A model generated the notes under the pieces. It was given only the letters and a program-made list of their open reading frames with translations, did not search any database and was not told where the DNA came from. Shown here piece by piece: positions 39,834 to 51,827 of a stretch of DNA of 64,000 nucleotides. The position numbers and the translations under genes are program-made. Each line of letters begins with the position of its first letter. Positions within the stretch are counted from its first letter, which is position 1. This stretch comes from Climacium dendroides (lineage: Eukaryota; Streptophyta; Bryopsida; Hypnales; Climaciaceae). The stretch is taken from positions 4,377,501-4,441,500 of the forward strand of contig OX467083.1 in the NCBI GenBank assembly GCA_950106755.1, read 5' to 3'.

Positions 39834-40137
39834 CACTACACTAAAACTAGTAAATAGTGTTGGGTGATAATTAGTGTTGTTCCCTGTTTTTTACCCCCAA
39901 TACTATTTTCTAACTTATGTGTAAATAATGTTTGTTCTATATTTTGTTCCCATCTAACACTAAATGCACTCTTGTAGAAATGTTGAAATGACCAAATTTT
40001 ACTATAGAGCTAAAATAGTGTTAGAATGGGTAAATAATGTTCTAATACTAATCTTACAAATCACAATTAGTGTTATTGTTGACAATTAGTGTAGCCAACA
40101 CTATTTATCAATTTTAGTATAGCTACTTACTACAAGT
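39834..40137. repeat. inverted-repeat element with CACTA-like left end
   Basis: The left end CACTACACTAAAACTAG with TAAATAGTGTTGG is answered, inverted, by CTATACTAAAATTGATAAAT and AGTGTTGGC at about 40090-40124. Internal AATAGTGTTA and AATTAGTGTT words repeat. The right end does not match CACTA exactly and no target duplication is visible. It starts just after the satellite array. Confidence 0.45.
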
Positions 40138-40962
40138 GTACCTTGAAGAGAAAACAAGCTCTTTATACAAGTAAGGTGGTAGAAGATAAAACAACCCATG
40201 TGGGATATGTAAACTAAGATTATTAGGAGCTCAATTGCTCATACTTAGTTAAGTTAAATGCAAACATTGTGTTCAATGTAGAACATTGGACCTCATTTTG
40301 ACATAGTAGAATAACTTTATCTAAAAAATTTCAATTTAGAAAAGTTGGAAAATCAAGTTAAATTTCATTTTTAGAAACCCGTTTGAGATTTAAAGCCTCT
40401 AATTAAAAGTTATGAAAAAAATTTAGAGAGGAGTTGAAAGGGACATTTTCTTTGACATTTTTCAAACATCCTCTCTAAATTTCATTTGAGGCTAAAAATC
40501 ACAAACAGATTTTTGAAGATAAAATTTATTTTGATTTAACAACTTTTCATAATTCAAATTTTTTTGAAAAAAATTATTCTACTATGCCAAAATAAGTTAT
40601 GAAGTTTTATATTGATTCAATTCTTGCATTTTCATAATGAGTGGTTAAGCTCTCATCTTTGAATTGTCCCATACCTTTTGAGGATTCATGACGGACAATA
40701 GATTTCATTATAAAAATGACCCCTCAACCATCCAATCCTACTAAATGTATGAAGTAGTTTTGTCATTTTCACAATAAAAAATTTTCTTGATGGTAAATGG
40801 TCAAATGATAGTTAATATTAGATTCAGTGAATTGTTTTTGTTTCCTTTGAATTTTTAGCAAATCATCGTTATGTTTATTTATAGATTTGATTGTTTGGTC
40901 CTAGAATTAGCAAAATAATAGGCACTTTTTGTGTCATTTAAGCCAAACTTACTATTCAGTTA

Positions 40963-41124
40963 TAATATTTGTTCAAAATGTTTATGGATGGACTAACCTT
41001 GGGAGTGGAGTCAATCTAATATTTGTTCAAAATGTTTATGGATGGACTAACCTTGGGAGTGGAGTCAATCTAATATTTGTTAAAAATGTTTATGGATGGA
41101 CTAACGTTGGGAGTGGAGTCAATC
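40963..41124. repeat. 54-bp tandem repeat, three copies
   Basis: The unit starting TAATATTTGTTCAAAATG is repeated at 40963, 41017 and 41071 with only two differences in the third copy. The length is a multiple of three, so a plus-strand frame (40929-41132) reads an 18-residue repeat containing NVYGWTNLGSGVNL. I see no wider gene and regard the frame as incidental. Confidence 0.85.
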
Positions 41125-41433
41125 TTGTATGACAGATACAACCAAAGAGCAACCTTGAGAACTATTTTATCATGTTTAATCATGTAAAGAGGGTGAAATC
41201 ATGGACAAACTATTCCCAAAACTATTGCTTGTCATATCTATGACTCTACTTATTGCAAAGTTATGACCACTGCCATCTAATGGCATTCTTTCTTGTTTCA
41301 AAATCCTTAATCCTTCTAATATGCCATTTGAGCAAGTCAATCTATAAAGTTGGTGTGTCACCGAGTTGAACAGTGTGCTTGCCTTGTATGGAACAAATTG
41401 GTCACATTCAAGTTTTTCCTTTGCTCCCTTCTT

Positions 41434-41700
41434 AACCCTTAAAGGGCAATTGTCCATTGAACGGACAATTGAAAATCTAGATAGGTTCCTATGAAGTCAA
41501 TTTTGGATGGATGTTCACAAAATTTTGATACAAGGTGTGAACATTTATCCCTTTAGTAGGAATTTAATTTTTTTCCCAACCAAGTGTCTAGATCAAAAGT
41601 TATACTGCCCTGAATTTTGTGTTAGCTCAAGCAACTTTAGAATTTTTTTGCAAAACTCCTCCTTTACTTCTAAAATTTGGCAAATATGTAACTTACAAAA
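41434..41700. repeat. dispersed repeat family A, partial copy in inverted orientation
   Basis: The word TTAACCCTTAAAGGGCAATT opens it, followed by GATAGGTTCCTATG and GTGTCTAGATCAAAAGTTAT, which are the reverse complements of words at the right side of the copies near 12.1 and 12.9 kb. Confidence 0.45.
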
Positions 41701-42513
41701 AAATATAACCACGTGTAGTGTAAAAATCTCACTCTAAGAGGAGTTTAAGTGTTGCTTAAAATTGCTTTAGACGGACCTGATGATATACTCCACATTGCCA
41801 TACCCTTGAGGAAGAATGAAACAAAATACAAATTTCTTGATGCTAACCTATCTAATTATTTGCTTGCTCCAGTCACAAGTCCTAGACCAAGCAATGCATC
41901 TTTCTCATGTGGATCATCAAGAGATACTATTGACATAGTTTGCGATGACTTGTGTGGCATTGTTGCATTTTGTTTTTGTGCACATGTGGTTTTGATTCTT
42001 TTGAATGGTGGGCATATTGTACAAACCAACCTCCCCCAAATGCATGGACCTTCTCTTGGATCCATGCATTTTTGGAAGGCTGAATTCCTAACCCTAAACT
42101 AGTAGGGGTAATGCCATGTTCAAATTTTGCTAGGGATATTGCAATATGCAAATGAACCCCCCTCAAAACAAAACAAAACAACTTAAACAAGAGAAACAAA
42201 CCTACAAAAATTGGAACCAAATGGATTCACAGAGTTAAGGAAATTTTCCAAATGAAAATTGACAATGGTGGCAATGCCATTGGGAGGAAAATGAAGCTGT
42301 AGAAAATGTACCGGTCATTTTTCCCACCCACCTTTCTGGACATTGAAACTTCAAGAAAACTGAGGCAGGTGAACATATGTCAGAAGGAAATCCACCGATT
42401 TTCCTCCAGAACTGAGCCGGACTGGGCTCCCCAGTGAAGGATAAGGTATTGAGTGAGCTTCCCCATCCCCTTGGTCGGTCCTTTTCGAGTTCAGTTAGCA
42501 ACATGGATTGTAA

Positions 42514-42839
42514 GAGCATCCCTACCCGTCCTATAACTTGGATGAATTGTTAATAGGTGCCTCCAAAAACAACCACACCTGTCCTATAAAACGGATGGCC
42601 ACCCAAGAGGAGCAAGCCGAAAACGACCTCAATTTGCAGGCCACCCTACGGTTGGCAAAACAGGAAGCGACAAGAGGTGCAAAGGGTGGTGGGGGTTTGG
42701 GGCTCACTTTGATTCGTCAAGCTGGGGGTATGGCCTCTTAAGAAGCCATGGGTGGGGCAAGCTTGGTAGTCTGGCTGCCGAAGCCCCCATCTTTGCAGGT
42801 AGAGGCCGCCTGCATTTTGCAGGACGGGTGGCCTTGCTC
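42514..42839. mobile_element. 326-bp Tourist-like (PIF/Harbinger) MITE
   Basis: The ends are GAGCATCCCTACCCGTCCT (42514 onward) and the inverse of GAGCAAGGCCACCCGTCCT (ending 42839), and TAA flanks both sides (42511-42513 and 42840-42842). A TAA target and GAGCA-type end are characteristic of Tourist/PIF-Harbinger miniature elements. The interior is more GC-rich than the surroundings and has no credible coding. A Harbinger transposase relic is present at 2-5 kb, but a direct relationship between the two was not tested. Confidence 0.75.
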
Positions 42840-42849
42840 TAAGGAAGCA

Positions 42850-43560
42850 AAGTCACCTCCAGTAAAGTTCAGTTCAGTTCTTTTCTTTCGCCCCCACCCA
42901 CATGGCTTGGCTACTTCAGTTCCTGTATCAGTCACTCAATCTGTCAATCAAGCTCGCTCCGACTGACGTTATTCTACTGGGGACTTGGGAGTTGGGATGA
43001 TCATCTTGGTGGTGTGGGACTGACTACAGTGACGGAGTTGATAATAATAATAAGAATAACTTATTATTGCCCCTGTGGGGTGGGTGGGTGGGTGGGGATC
43101 CAACTGAAGGGAAGTGGGCGGAGGGTCGGAGGCCCAGACGGACGGACGCCGGCACGTCTCGGTTTCATCGCTCCCTACCTGTGCTGTGCTGTGCAGTACA
43201 GAGTAAGCTTAGCTTAGCTTTAACTTATTTGAGCTCAGCATCCGACCTGATTGCATTTACTGGAATCATTCCAAATGGGGATCTGGCTGCAATATCATGA
43301 TCTTCTCTTCCACTGCAGAAAGATATTATTGGGATCTCCGATTTTATTTCATCTCCGATTCATATCCCACTCAGTGGACACTGAAAGGGAAAACAAGAAA
43401 AGAAAAAAAAGACAGACAGACAGACAAACAGACGGAACCACGGGATCAACGGCGTGGCACTGCTGCAAGGGGTAAAGACAATAACTTCACTTACTACCAG
43501 GAGAGGGCCAGGGAGGATTGACCCATGGAAGGTAAAAGGTCCAGAAATCGCCCACCTAAG
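42850..43560. other. GC-rich island with simple repeats, no gene recognised
   Basis: The block contains a GGGT run at about 43079-43095 and a GACA run at about 43411-43430. Short overlapping open frames occur on both strands with low-complexity translations. Its composition resembles the island upstream of the P-loop gene, so I read it as promoter-like DNA, with low certainty. Confidence 0.3.
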
Positions 43561-44446
43561 ACCCGAAACTGAATTTTGGGGAGGCAAAGCTTCTTGAAAT
43601 AATATGTAGTAAATTTTCCTTGGAAGAGAAGTGAAATTAGCATCTAACACAATTTGTTTCATATTTTTTGGAGCTTTGTGGAATTAGTTATAAAGTTCCA
43701 AAGTTAAAATGGCATTGGGCTCTCCAATCGCCCACCTTCTAAAATGTACACTATTTGTACATTGATGAAGGCTTTAAAAAGGCAACATGTATACATAGAG
43801 TACATTTGAGGATGTGGGCAATTTTCAAGCTTGTGCAATTTCAAAGCTTGTTACCTTATTGTCCCATGTTTTTCCCCTAAACAAAAACACTGAAATTTTT
43901 CATTTGCTTCATCTGATAAAATTTGTAAATTCTGAATTCATATTTGCAATGTAAGGCCCTCCATTCTCCTGAAAATTTGAAGAAATATAAAATTTAAGCA
44001 TTACACAATAAAGGGTAATTTTTACATTTACCCTTTGATGGCAATACATGGATCAATCCTTCTTGGTCCAGGAGGAGGGGATTGCAAGAAAAAATGTGTC
44101 CATGAGAAGGGTGGAGCTGGATGAGGAGGTGCATTTCTTCTTGCAATCCTCAACAACGAGGACATTGTTTGATGTAAACTACTGCTAGTATATTTTAACA
44201 AAATAGGATGAAAATTTTGGGATGAAAAATGGATGTTGGATGAAAAAGTTGTAATGCCCAACTATACATACAAATCTGTGTAATTAGGCACTACGACTAC
44301 AACTTGCTTGAGGACCAAAAAACGCTCGCAAAATGAATGGGCAATTTGGGGGCAGTGGTCTAGAAAAGGTGAAAACACCCCATAATCATCCTTGTACCCA
44401 ATCCAAACAAGTAGACTTGGGCACTTGAAATTGTTCTCACATTTAA

Positions 44447-45345
44447 CCTCTAAAGGCTTAAGGTCTTTTCTTTGCCTAGAACACTCAAAACTACCATTTT
44501 TATTGCAAAGATTAAAAAAATTGAAATTGATTTTTTTTGCACATTTAACTGTAGGACCTACACCTAACTATTATAAAAATGTGTGGAATAAATTTCAGAA
44601 ATTTTGACCTCACAAATTTCAAGATATATGCATTTAAAATTTTAAAAATGATTTTTTTGCACATTGCAAGACTAGATTATGTGACTTTGAACCTTCTTAA
44701 CTTAAATTTTTTGCATTACAAACTTTTGAGGTGTAAATCTTTATGGTGGAGAATTGAGTTGAGAGTCTAAGGGGAAAAAAGTTCAAAAAAACTTAATTTT
44801 CATTCTTAAAAAAATTGTTAAGTAGAAGTAGGTATGAGATAGAAGGAAAATCTAAATTATTAATATCTCTAAGATGGAATGGAAACATACCAATCCCAAT
44901 GGTAAGATTTTTCTAGTAAGCAAACTAAACCATGGAAAACATTTTTTTCTGAAAAATTATAAAAATTGCATTAAAAAATGAATCTTTCATGTTATTTTTT
45001 CAATAATTCAAGATGCTTAGATTGCCCGGAAAACAAGATTGTCCATAACTTTCACATCACTTGTCCAAATGAAATGAATCAAATATTTCCATGTAGAAAA
45101 AAATATAATCTACAAGATTTATTTTTAAAAATTGAAATTATTTTTGTAGCTTCTTCTTCCCTGTTTTGAGTTTATCAAGGCATAACTTTTGTTTCTAGGC
45201 ACCAATTGAAAAAAAAAGTTATATTCCCACAAAGACATCAATTTTTGAATCTTCAAAAAGAAATTCTCAAAATCATGACAAAAATTGAGACTATAGGTAC
45301 CTGCCTAAAATCCAATTTGTCCCCTAAAGGGACAATGGTCATTTC
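44447..45345. repeat. dispersed repeat family A, copy
   Basis: Begins TTTAACCTCTAAAGGCTT and ends near GTCCCCTAAAGGGACAATGG. It shares TTTCAGAAATTTTGACCTCA and CACAAATTTCAAGATATATG with other copies. It lies in the AT-rich gap between two GC-rich blocks. Confidence 0.5.
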
Positions 45346-45809
45346 ATTTAGGGATAAACTTTGGTTTGTTGATTGATGATTTTTCTAGATTGTGATTCTT
45401 GAACAAAGCTATGTGATAGATTTAGTGTTCTACTTTCAAAATTCATAGAAGCTAGATGTTTCATCCTCCCAAATGTTTTTTTTTTCTTGGAAAATTCACG
45501 ATTTTCAATAGCTAATACTAGGAAAAGAAATTCTAGGAAGGGTACTTCCAACTATCATGTTGAATTTCTTGTTTTGATGATTTTTGTTTTCACCTTACCC
45601 CCCAATGGAGTGAGTATGGTATGGAGTAGAGTGACACCAACCCAAAGTCACTTACCTCGTCAACAACACTATGTCCTCCTTTAGTTTTTGGGCTGATATA
45701 AATGATAAAGAATCTCTCCATGCAAGCCCCAAATGCAACCCTTCATCTTTCAAATTTGGTGTGAAAAAGGGGTCTTCTCCGGTCGCTTGCCTTCCAATGA
45801 GTGCTTTCT

Positions 45810-46690
45810 GCCTTTCTGAAGCCCCAGATTCCCACGGTACCCAGATGGATGGTTTGCAAGGTCACCAGCCCGTCCGTCCTTTGGGGCGGGGTGAAGCTGC
45901 GACGCCGTCACCGGCATTGCCGAGCGGGTGTGCCGCGTGGAGGGTGTGTGTCTTCGTGTCCCCCGTCCGATAAGTTCCTCCTTACCTTCTATTTTTCTTC
46001 CTATTCCCCTTTTCCTTGACCCTATCCGATTCCGTCAGCGTCCCTGGCTGGCTGGCGGCCTTCCTGCTGGCTGGCTTCGAAGCCAGTGAAGCAGCGGTTC
46101 TCGCTCCTTCCCTGGTTCCTCCTCCATCAGTTGGACCCCTTCCGTCGGTCCGTCTGTGCGTGCGTCCGTCCGTTTCTTTCGTGGGAGATGAGATCTTTGG
46201 AGCAGCAAGGAAGGAGGGTCTAGAACCTTCGATGTGCAGCTTCTCCTCTGGATTCTCGCCCGGGCAGCCAATCCCAGGAGACGAGACGAGAGGAGGGGAC
46301 GCTTTCCGATTCAGCGAGGGCAGGGGGCTGGAAATGTCAACTGGGGACGACGGAACCAGTTGGGCTGGGCACGGCAGTTAAGATTTGTGGATAACTGAAC
46401 TGAAGAAGCACCGCCGCGGCGTTGCCCTTATCCAAAGTCCACACGGACGGAGGGACGGACGGACGGAGGGAGTCCGCCAGGCTGCCTGCAGCTCAGTTCA
46501 GTTGGGGAACGAAAACTTACTTACTTATTAACCTACGTAGTACTCCGGAGTAGAAGGGAGGGACCGAGACGGTTACCCAGTGGATTTCCAACGAAAGGAC
46601 CGAGACTGAGGAGGGGACGGGCCGTTCTCATTTATGGCGGAGGGTGAAGTTCATCGCCAGGCACTCAAGGCAGCACACGAATGGAATGTC
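45810..46690. other. GC-rich island with GGAC/GTCC runs, no gene recognised
   Basis: The block holds GTCCGTCC-type words near 46143-46170 and GGACGGAC words near 46446-46470. The largest open frame (plus, 46016-46381, 121 codons) gives a Pro/Ser/Gly-rich translation without any family signature. Its left edge is preceded by a roughly 110-bp segment (45691-45808) that also occurs at 13256-13373 beside the other island. A promoter-like function is only inferred. Confidence 0.3.
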
Positions 46691-47799
46691 TCATACGGTA
46701 ATGTGAAGGGCTAAATAAGACTGAGAGATGAGGCTCCAATCTCTTTCCGGAGATTGGCATAAAGGACCATAAGGTCACCAAGGGGCTTCTTGCAACTACA
46801 TCGGTAGAAAATGAAAAATGTGAACCTCAATAAGAATCCGTGAACAACAAAAAGATCCTAAACAATTTTCTCTGTTGCATCTATGGGTGCAATCCAATCA
46901 AGAAAATGATTGGGTGTGTGATTTTGGGTGAACTTTTTGAGAATGGAGAAGGCACTCGAGGCTGTCACTTTACACCCTCATATCACTTTTTCCATGCCTC
47001 AAAATGATTTGAGAAAAAAAATACACATCAAGATCATAATGATATGTATACGTGGGGAAAAATCAAAGCTTTGGGTTCACTTTTGAGCATTCCAATTTGA
47101 GCATTTTGATTTTAGGATATGTACAAAGTACCGCCTAATTGAACATCTTTCATCAATCTTGTCAATGGTGGCATTTTCTCAAAAATTGTGTGATTTTGTT
47201 GATTTTTTTCCTATAGGAAAGCTACAAAAGTCTTCTTTCATTTCAATGGTGGCAATCATCAAGATTATTCCATGCAAATGAGGGATTAAGTTTGTTATAA
47301 GAGCTATGCTCAAACACCTGTGGTCCTTTAGGGGTTGAGAGTCCATTCATCTTGCCTCCCACATATTGCCAAACTACATACCTTTGGTAGGAAAAAGATA
47401 TTATAATATTTAATAATATAAAAAGATTGAGAGAGCAAATAGGGATTAATCAATGAAAAGAAGTTGAAACAAATTATTGTATGACAAGTTGTCTTGGAAT
47501 CATATATATTGATTTTTAGATGTATAGTAAATGTCCTAGGAATGTCAAAACCATTGTCAAATGTGATTGGAGGTGATGGAGGATTTAGTAGTATGGTGGT
47601 CTATGATTCAAACACTTGTATTAACTATTGGATTGTTAGTTCTCATAAGAGTACTTCGATAGAAAAATGTCATTACAATTGATGTCAATTTAGTAGTTAT
47701 CCCATTTGAGCAAATTAATCATATACTTTATGGGCAATAATTCATGGCATTTTGGTATTGATTGGAGATTTAACTAGTCAATTTGAATCTTAATAAAAT

Positions 47800-48270
47800 A
47801 CATTACATATGGAGTCTTAGTTTTAGTGGTTTTTTTAAGAGTTGTTCAAATAATGTTGTGAAATTAGGTTGTGGGGATAGTAGAAGTAATTCATTATTTT
47901 CAAGTATTATTTTGTCAAGTAGTATATATGTTGCATATTGTATTGCAATGTTGTTGATGTTGTTTAAAAGGCTTTTAACAATTCCTTGTGGTAGTGCCAA
48001 TTTATCTTTGAATGTTGATAAAGATGGAATATATATTTGTTATTCCACACATTTTTGCTGCAATGACTATAAGTGGTTGAGTTCCCCATCCATAAATTGT
48101 GGTATTTTGTAGGTATACTTGATATCTATCTTGTTTTAACCCCTCAAGGCCTAAGAGGATAGAGTATGTCTTCTTCAAATTTTTTACTTGCAAATTCTTG
48201 ATAGGGTGAAACCAATTCCAATATTTTTTAGAGTAGGGTCTTGTAGAGTAACAAATTGACATATTTCTTG
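47800..48270 (-). pseudogene. unrecognised decayed coding segment
   Basis: On the minus strand an 86-codon open stretch (48262-48002) that includes YSKKYWNWFHPIKNLQ and MCGITNIYSIFINIQ shifts frame into another open stretch (48000-47803) beginning ALPQGIVKSLLNNINNIAIQ. Together they give about 150 residues of balanced composition with one shift, which is better than the random frames around it. It lies 0.6 kb downstream of the methyltransferase/PHD relic on the same strand, so it may be the 3' part of the same element. I cannot name the family. Confidence 0.3.
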
Positions 48271-48869
48271 CATTTCTTGATTTTAAAATTTCAATGTAAG
48301 AAGTCTTGAAAATTTTATTTAGAAAATGTAGTCTTGTTCAAGGGGGGAGCGAGTATAAATTTTGGACAAGGTTCCAACAAAAAAAATGGTGTAAATTTTT
48401 TTGAAGATGCTCCAAAAAATAAGCTAATAATATCAACCATTGATTTTCAAAAATTGATCCAAAACTCCATCAAATATGAAAGTTAAATCCAAACACTCTC
48501 AAATGCCCTTCCTAGTTGACAATTTCACCCTAATAAGCAACTAGGACTACACAACAAATATATTTGGGTTCAAATGTCATGATGAAACATTTGTACAATT
48601 AATATTCACATCTAAGTTAAGTTTGTGCATTGGCCAACATCTATACAAAAGTTAGTCCAAAATGACATGACAAAAGACTATAGATTGGATGCAATAATGA
48701 GTTCCATGTTTAATCACCTTTAACAAATTTTTGATGCCAAATTTCCATGTCAATTTTCAATCCAAACTTCCATCTTTTGTACCATGTATTTGATGTCCAA
48801 TCAATTCAAATGGCATTGTTGTCATCATGAGAATAAGTGGTTTTACTCCTTAGACATCTACAGAGCTTG

Positions 48870-51030
48870 TCCAAAGACGATGCATGATATGAAGGCCTTT
48901 CACAAGAAGATGGCAAATCCAATTTCCTAGAGGCAAAGCCAATAAGGTTGACATCAAGCATGTTATATGCCAACCACATTGGCATTGGTTGCACAATAAT
49001 ATAGTAGCCGCACTATTGTTTTGTTCACAAACAAAACATGGAAGACCATTAGGTACTACTACGAGAATTGCATCAAGTCTGCAAATAGACTACATCTAGG
49101 GTCATCCAAGCCTTAATGTGTTGCAACGCATGAATGACCTTAACAAGTTCATCCAACAATAAGTAAATCAATGTGGCCCATCCTCTTCAAATCTTCATTA
49201 CTAATGAGAGTGATATCCTAATTGGGGAAGTTAACCCAAACAACCTTGGATGCTAGAAGTAGATGATTGCTCATGATAAAAAGCCAATCACCTCTAAAGA
49301 TGATGTTGGGTCACTCAATTGGATCTACCTCCATTATCGACATAGATGTATCGCTTCACCTTGAGCCCCACCTCTAAAATTGCTACCAAACCGATGCTAA
49401 TGCCTACAAATAGCTCCACAAGGGTAATTCCCTTAGGCAAAATACCAATTAATAGATTGGGCAAAGGAAGATAAAGATGAAGTATCAAGGACTTATAATG
49501 GTTCTAAAGATGCTAGAATTTAAAGGCAATGTTGTGATAACTCTTTAGGAGTGCACCAAGGTGGAAGTGGATCCTTAAGGTATCAAGCAAGAATCTCCAA
49601 GTGTGGCAAAATGTGACTTTTAGTTGCTAAAGCTTTGCAACCAAGTGTTTGGTTGCAAAAGTTTCTTTTAAGAAAATTAGTACACATGACAAATCTGCTA
49701 TTAAAATATAATCTTAGTCGATATAGTCAAAACGATTGCTATAAATGATATGAGAATGAAATGCTTTCTCCTATCATTAGAAAAGTAGTTCGGTCCAATC
49801 CATGCTTCTTCAATTTAGTTATCAAAACTAGAAGAAAATGGATAAAGTACTTGTTGACCAACTAATATGTCATAGTTGGTAGCATTTGTAACAATACACC
49901 TCACTAATAAGTGAGAATAAGTAGATTTTTCCCCCATATAAAAAATCCTTGAGGAAAAATCAAATATAGAGGTTCCTTGGTAAAACTTGTTGCATGCTCT
50001 GTACCCTCTACTAAAGTCACTATGGTAAATGGACAAGGCTCTAAGTCTATTGCTATCAGACCAAAATTGTCAACAAACATCTTGCCAATCATGTCTGATT
50101 AAGCACCTACATACATCATAAGTCTTAGTGGTATGACATAGTACAACTACATGTGCGTGAAACAACAAATAGGACATTGTTGTTCACCAAATGTACAACT
50201 CTAGGTTGTAAACTCATTTGCTTCTAAACAGACCTCATAGAAACATCTCCAGGATAGATTGCTTTCATTACAAGGGGTTTATCTAGAGATGGAAATGCTA
50301 AAGGATGAGTATCAATGTGCTTTTCAAAAGCAACAATGACTTTAGTTGCAAGCTCAATTTGCAATATAATTAACTTAGAGTCTTCAACTAGAGGCATGTC
50401 AACAATGCCTTGGAAAACTTAAAGAGATGAAAAATCCACCATACCATATAACATACTCCCAGTCAAATAGAAAATTCTTGCAAGCTTAAAGCCTAATGCC
50501 ATCAACTCTAAACTAGAGAAGATTGACATGTATGGCATCTTGTGAGCCAAAGATTGTGTAACATCCTTCAAGATAGAATCACCACCTCTCAAAGACAAAT
50601 GACCTTAACTATAGAGGTAGCATCTATCAAGCCAAATGATAAAGGGAATTAATTGTACTTGGCCAATTTGATCAATGGGACCATTGTGATGAACTTGTGA
50701 ATGTCCACTACCATCATTGCTTGCAAGAATCATGGACTTCCTTGTTGTTTGAGCACATGTAACAAATGCAACTACCATTTCTCTAGAAGCTTGAAATATA
50801 TGGAATTGCACTTCAATTGCTACTTCTTAAGCTTTTCTTTAGCCTTCACCTTAGTCTTTAATTATCTCTTCCTTCTTCTTGAACTTTGAAGGTTGAGGCG
50901 AATCATTAAGAAACTTTGGACATTGTGGATCCTTTATGGTGTAACTGTCTTGGCCACAATGCCAACAATGCAAGTGATGATCACGTGTAGTATCAATCAA
51001 ATTCTCGAAACTCAAAGAAGCTTGTTGGAC
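48870..51030 (-). pseudogene. retroelement relic: zinc knuckle, aspartic protease, C5-MTase-like domain, PHD finger
   Basis: Read on the minus strand, four domains follow in order. A zinc knuckle reads CWHCGQDSYTIKDPQC (about 50970-50920), with Tyr at the usual His position. An aspartic-protease-like segment follows (about 50130-49815) with MIGKMFVDNFGLIAIDLEPC and NYDILVGQQVLYPF; the expected DSGA active site has eroded to YVGA. A C5-cytosine-methyltransferase-like domain begins ITLVELFVGISIGLVAILEV (about 49425-49365), then VKRYIYVDNGG, DITLISNEDLKRMGHIDL (about 49220-49165), and motif IV (about 49160-49133) in which the catalytic Cys is kept but neighbouring Trp and Gln codons are now stops. 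A PHD finger comes last (about 49040-48890): C-x2-C, then C-x2-C-x4-H-x2-C and a W-x-C. Many stops show it is dead. No reverse transcriptase or integrase was recognised nearby. Confidence 0.6.
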
Positions 51031-51827
51031 TTTGAAGTATCAACCATCCACAAGACCATGTTCATAGCATCGTGTTGACAAAGGGCCATATGTGCTACCA
51101 CATCAACTTACAATTTAGAATCAAAAAAATTAAAACAATTTGGGTGAAATGACAAGTTATGAAGTATTAGTAAGAAAGATTAATACGGAGTAATATAACT
51201 ATAAATTAAGGAATTTTCCAATAGGTAGGAATGGAAATTCTATGACAATGGTATGAATTTCAGTAAATACAATTATGAGAAAATGATGAGAAAATCTTAG
51301 GAAAAAATTAAATTAAATGGGGAGAAATTGGAAATAAAATACAATGAGCAGGAATTGGCATTAGAAATGAATTGAAAATCAAAAAATACAAATATAAAAA
51401 AAACTAATTAATAAAGTTAAAATGAACACCAAAACACTAACATAGTGGTAGACACATTAAAGTAGGAAAAAATAATAAATTAATGTAGTTATGATAAAGT
51501 AGGGTAGAGATGAAATTTAGGGATGAAGATTAGAATGTTTATCGATTTTTAGACTAGGAAATTAGGATTTGAAGCTCTCTTTTTCTCTCACTTTCTCTTA
51601 CTTATTCCATATGTGTGTTTTTGACTTTTGGAGTTTTTGATGAAGTTTTTTAAGAAATCTTTTAAATTGGAAGATTGACTTAGAATTATGAGATAGACAA
51701 TTTGTCAAGTAGGTCCCCACATTCTTGTAGGAGGAAACTAGGAGAAATGAATGGAATAGATCTCAGAGTCAAAGGGTGTTGGATGCTAGGGACGGTCAAG
51801 ACTATCAACTTTTGAAAAGTTTTTAAA

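Noticed and set aside
46016..46381. 121-codon plus-strand frame in the 46-kb island
   Set aside because: Pro/Ser/Gly-rich and unrecognised; no splice sites or homologous domain seen.
47783..48112. 109-codon plus-strand frame
   Set aside because: Antisense of a longer, better-composed minus-strand coding relic.
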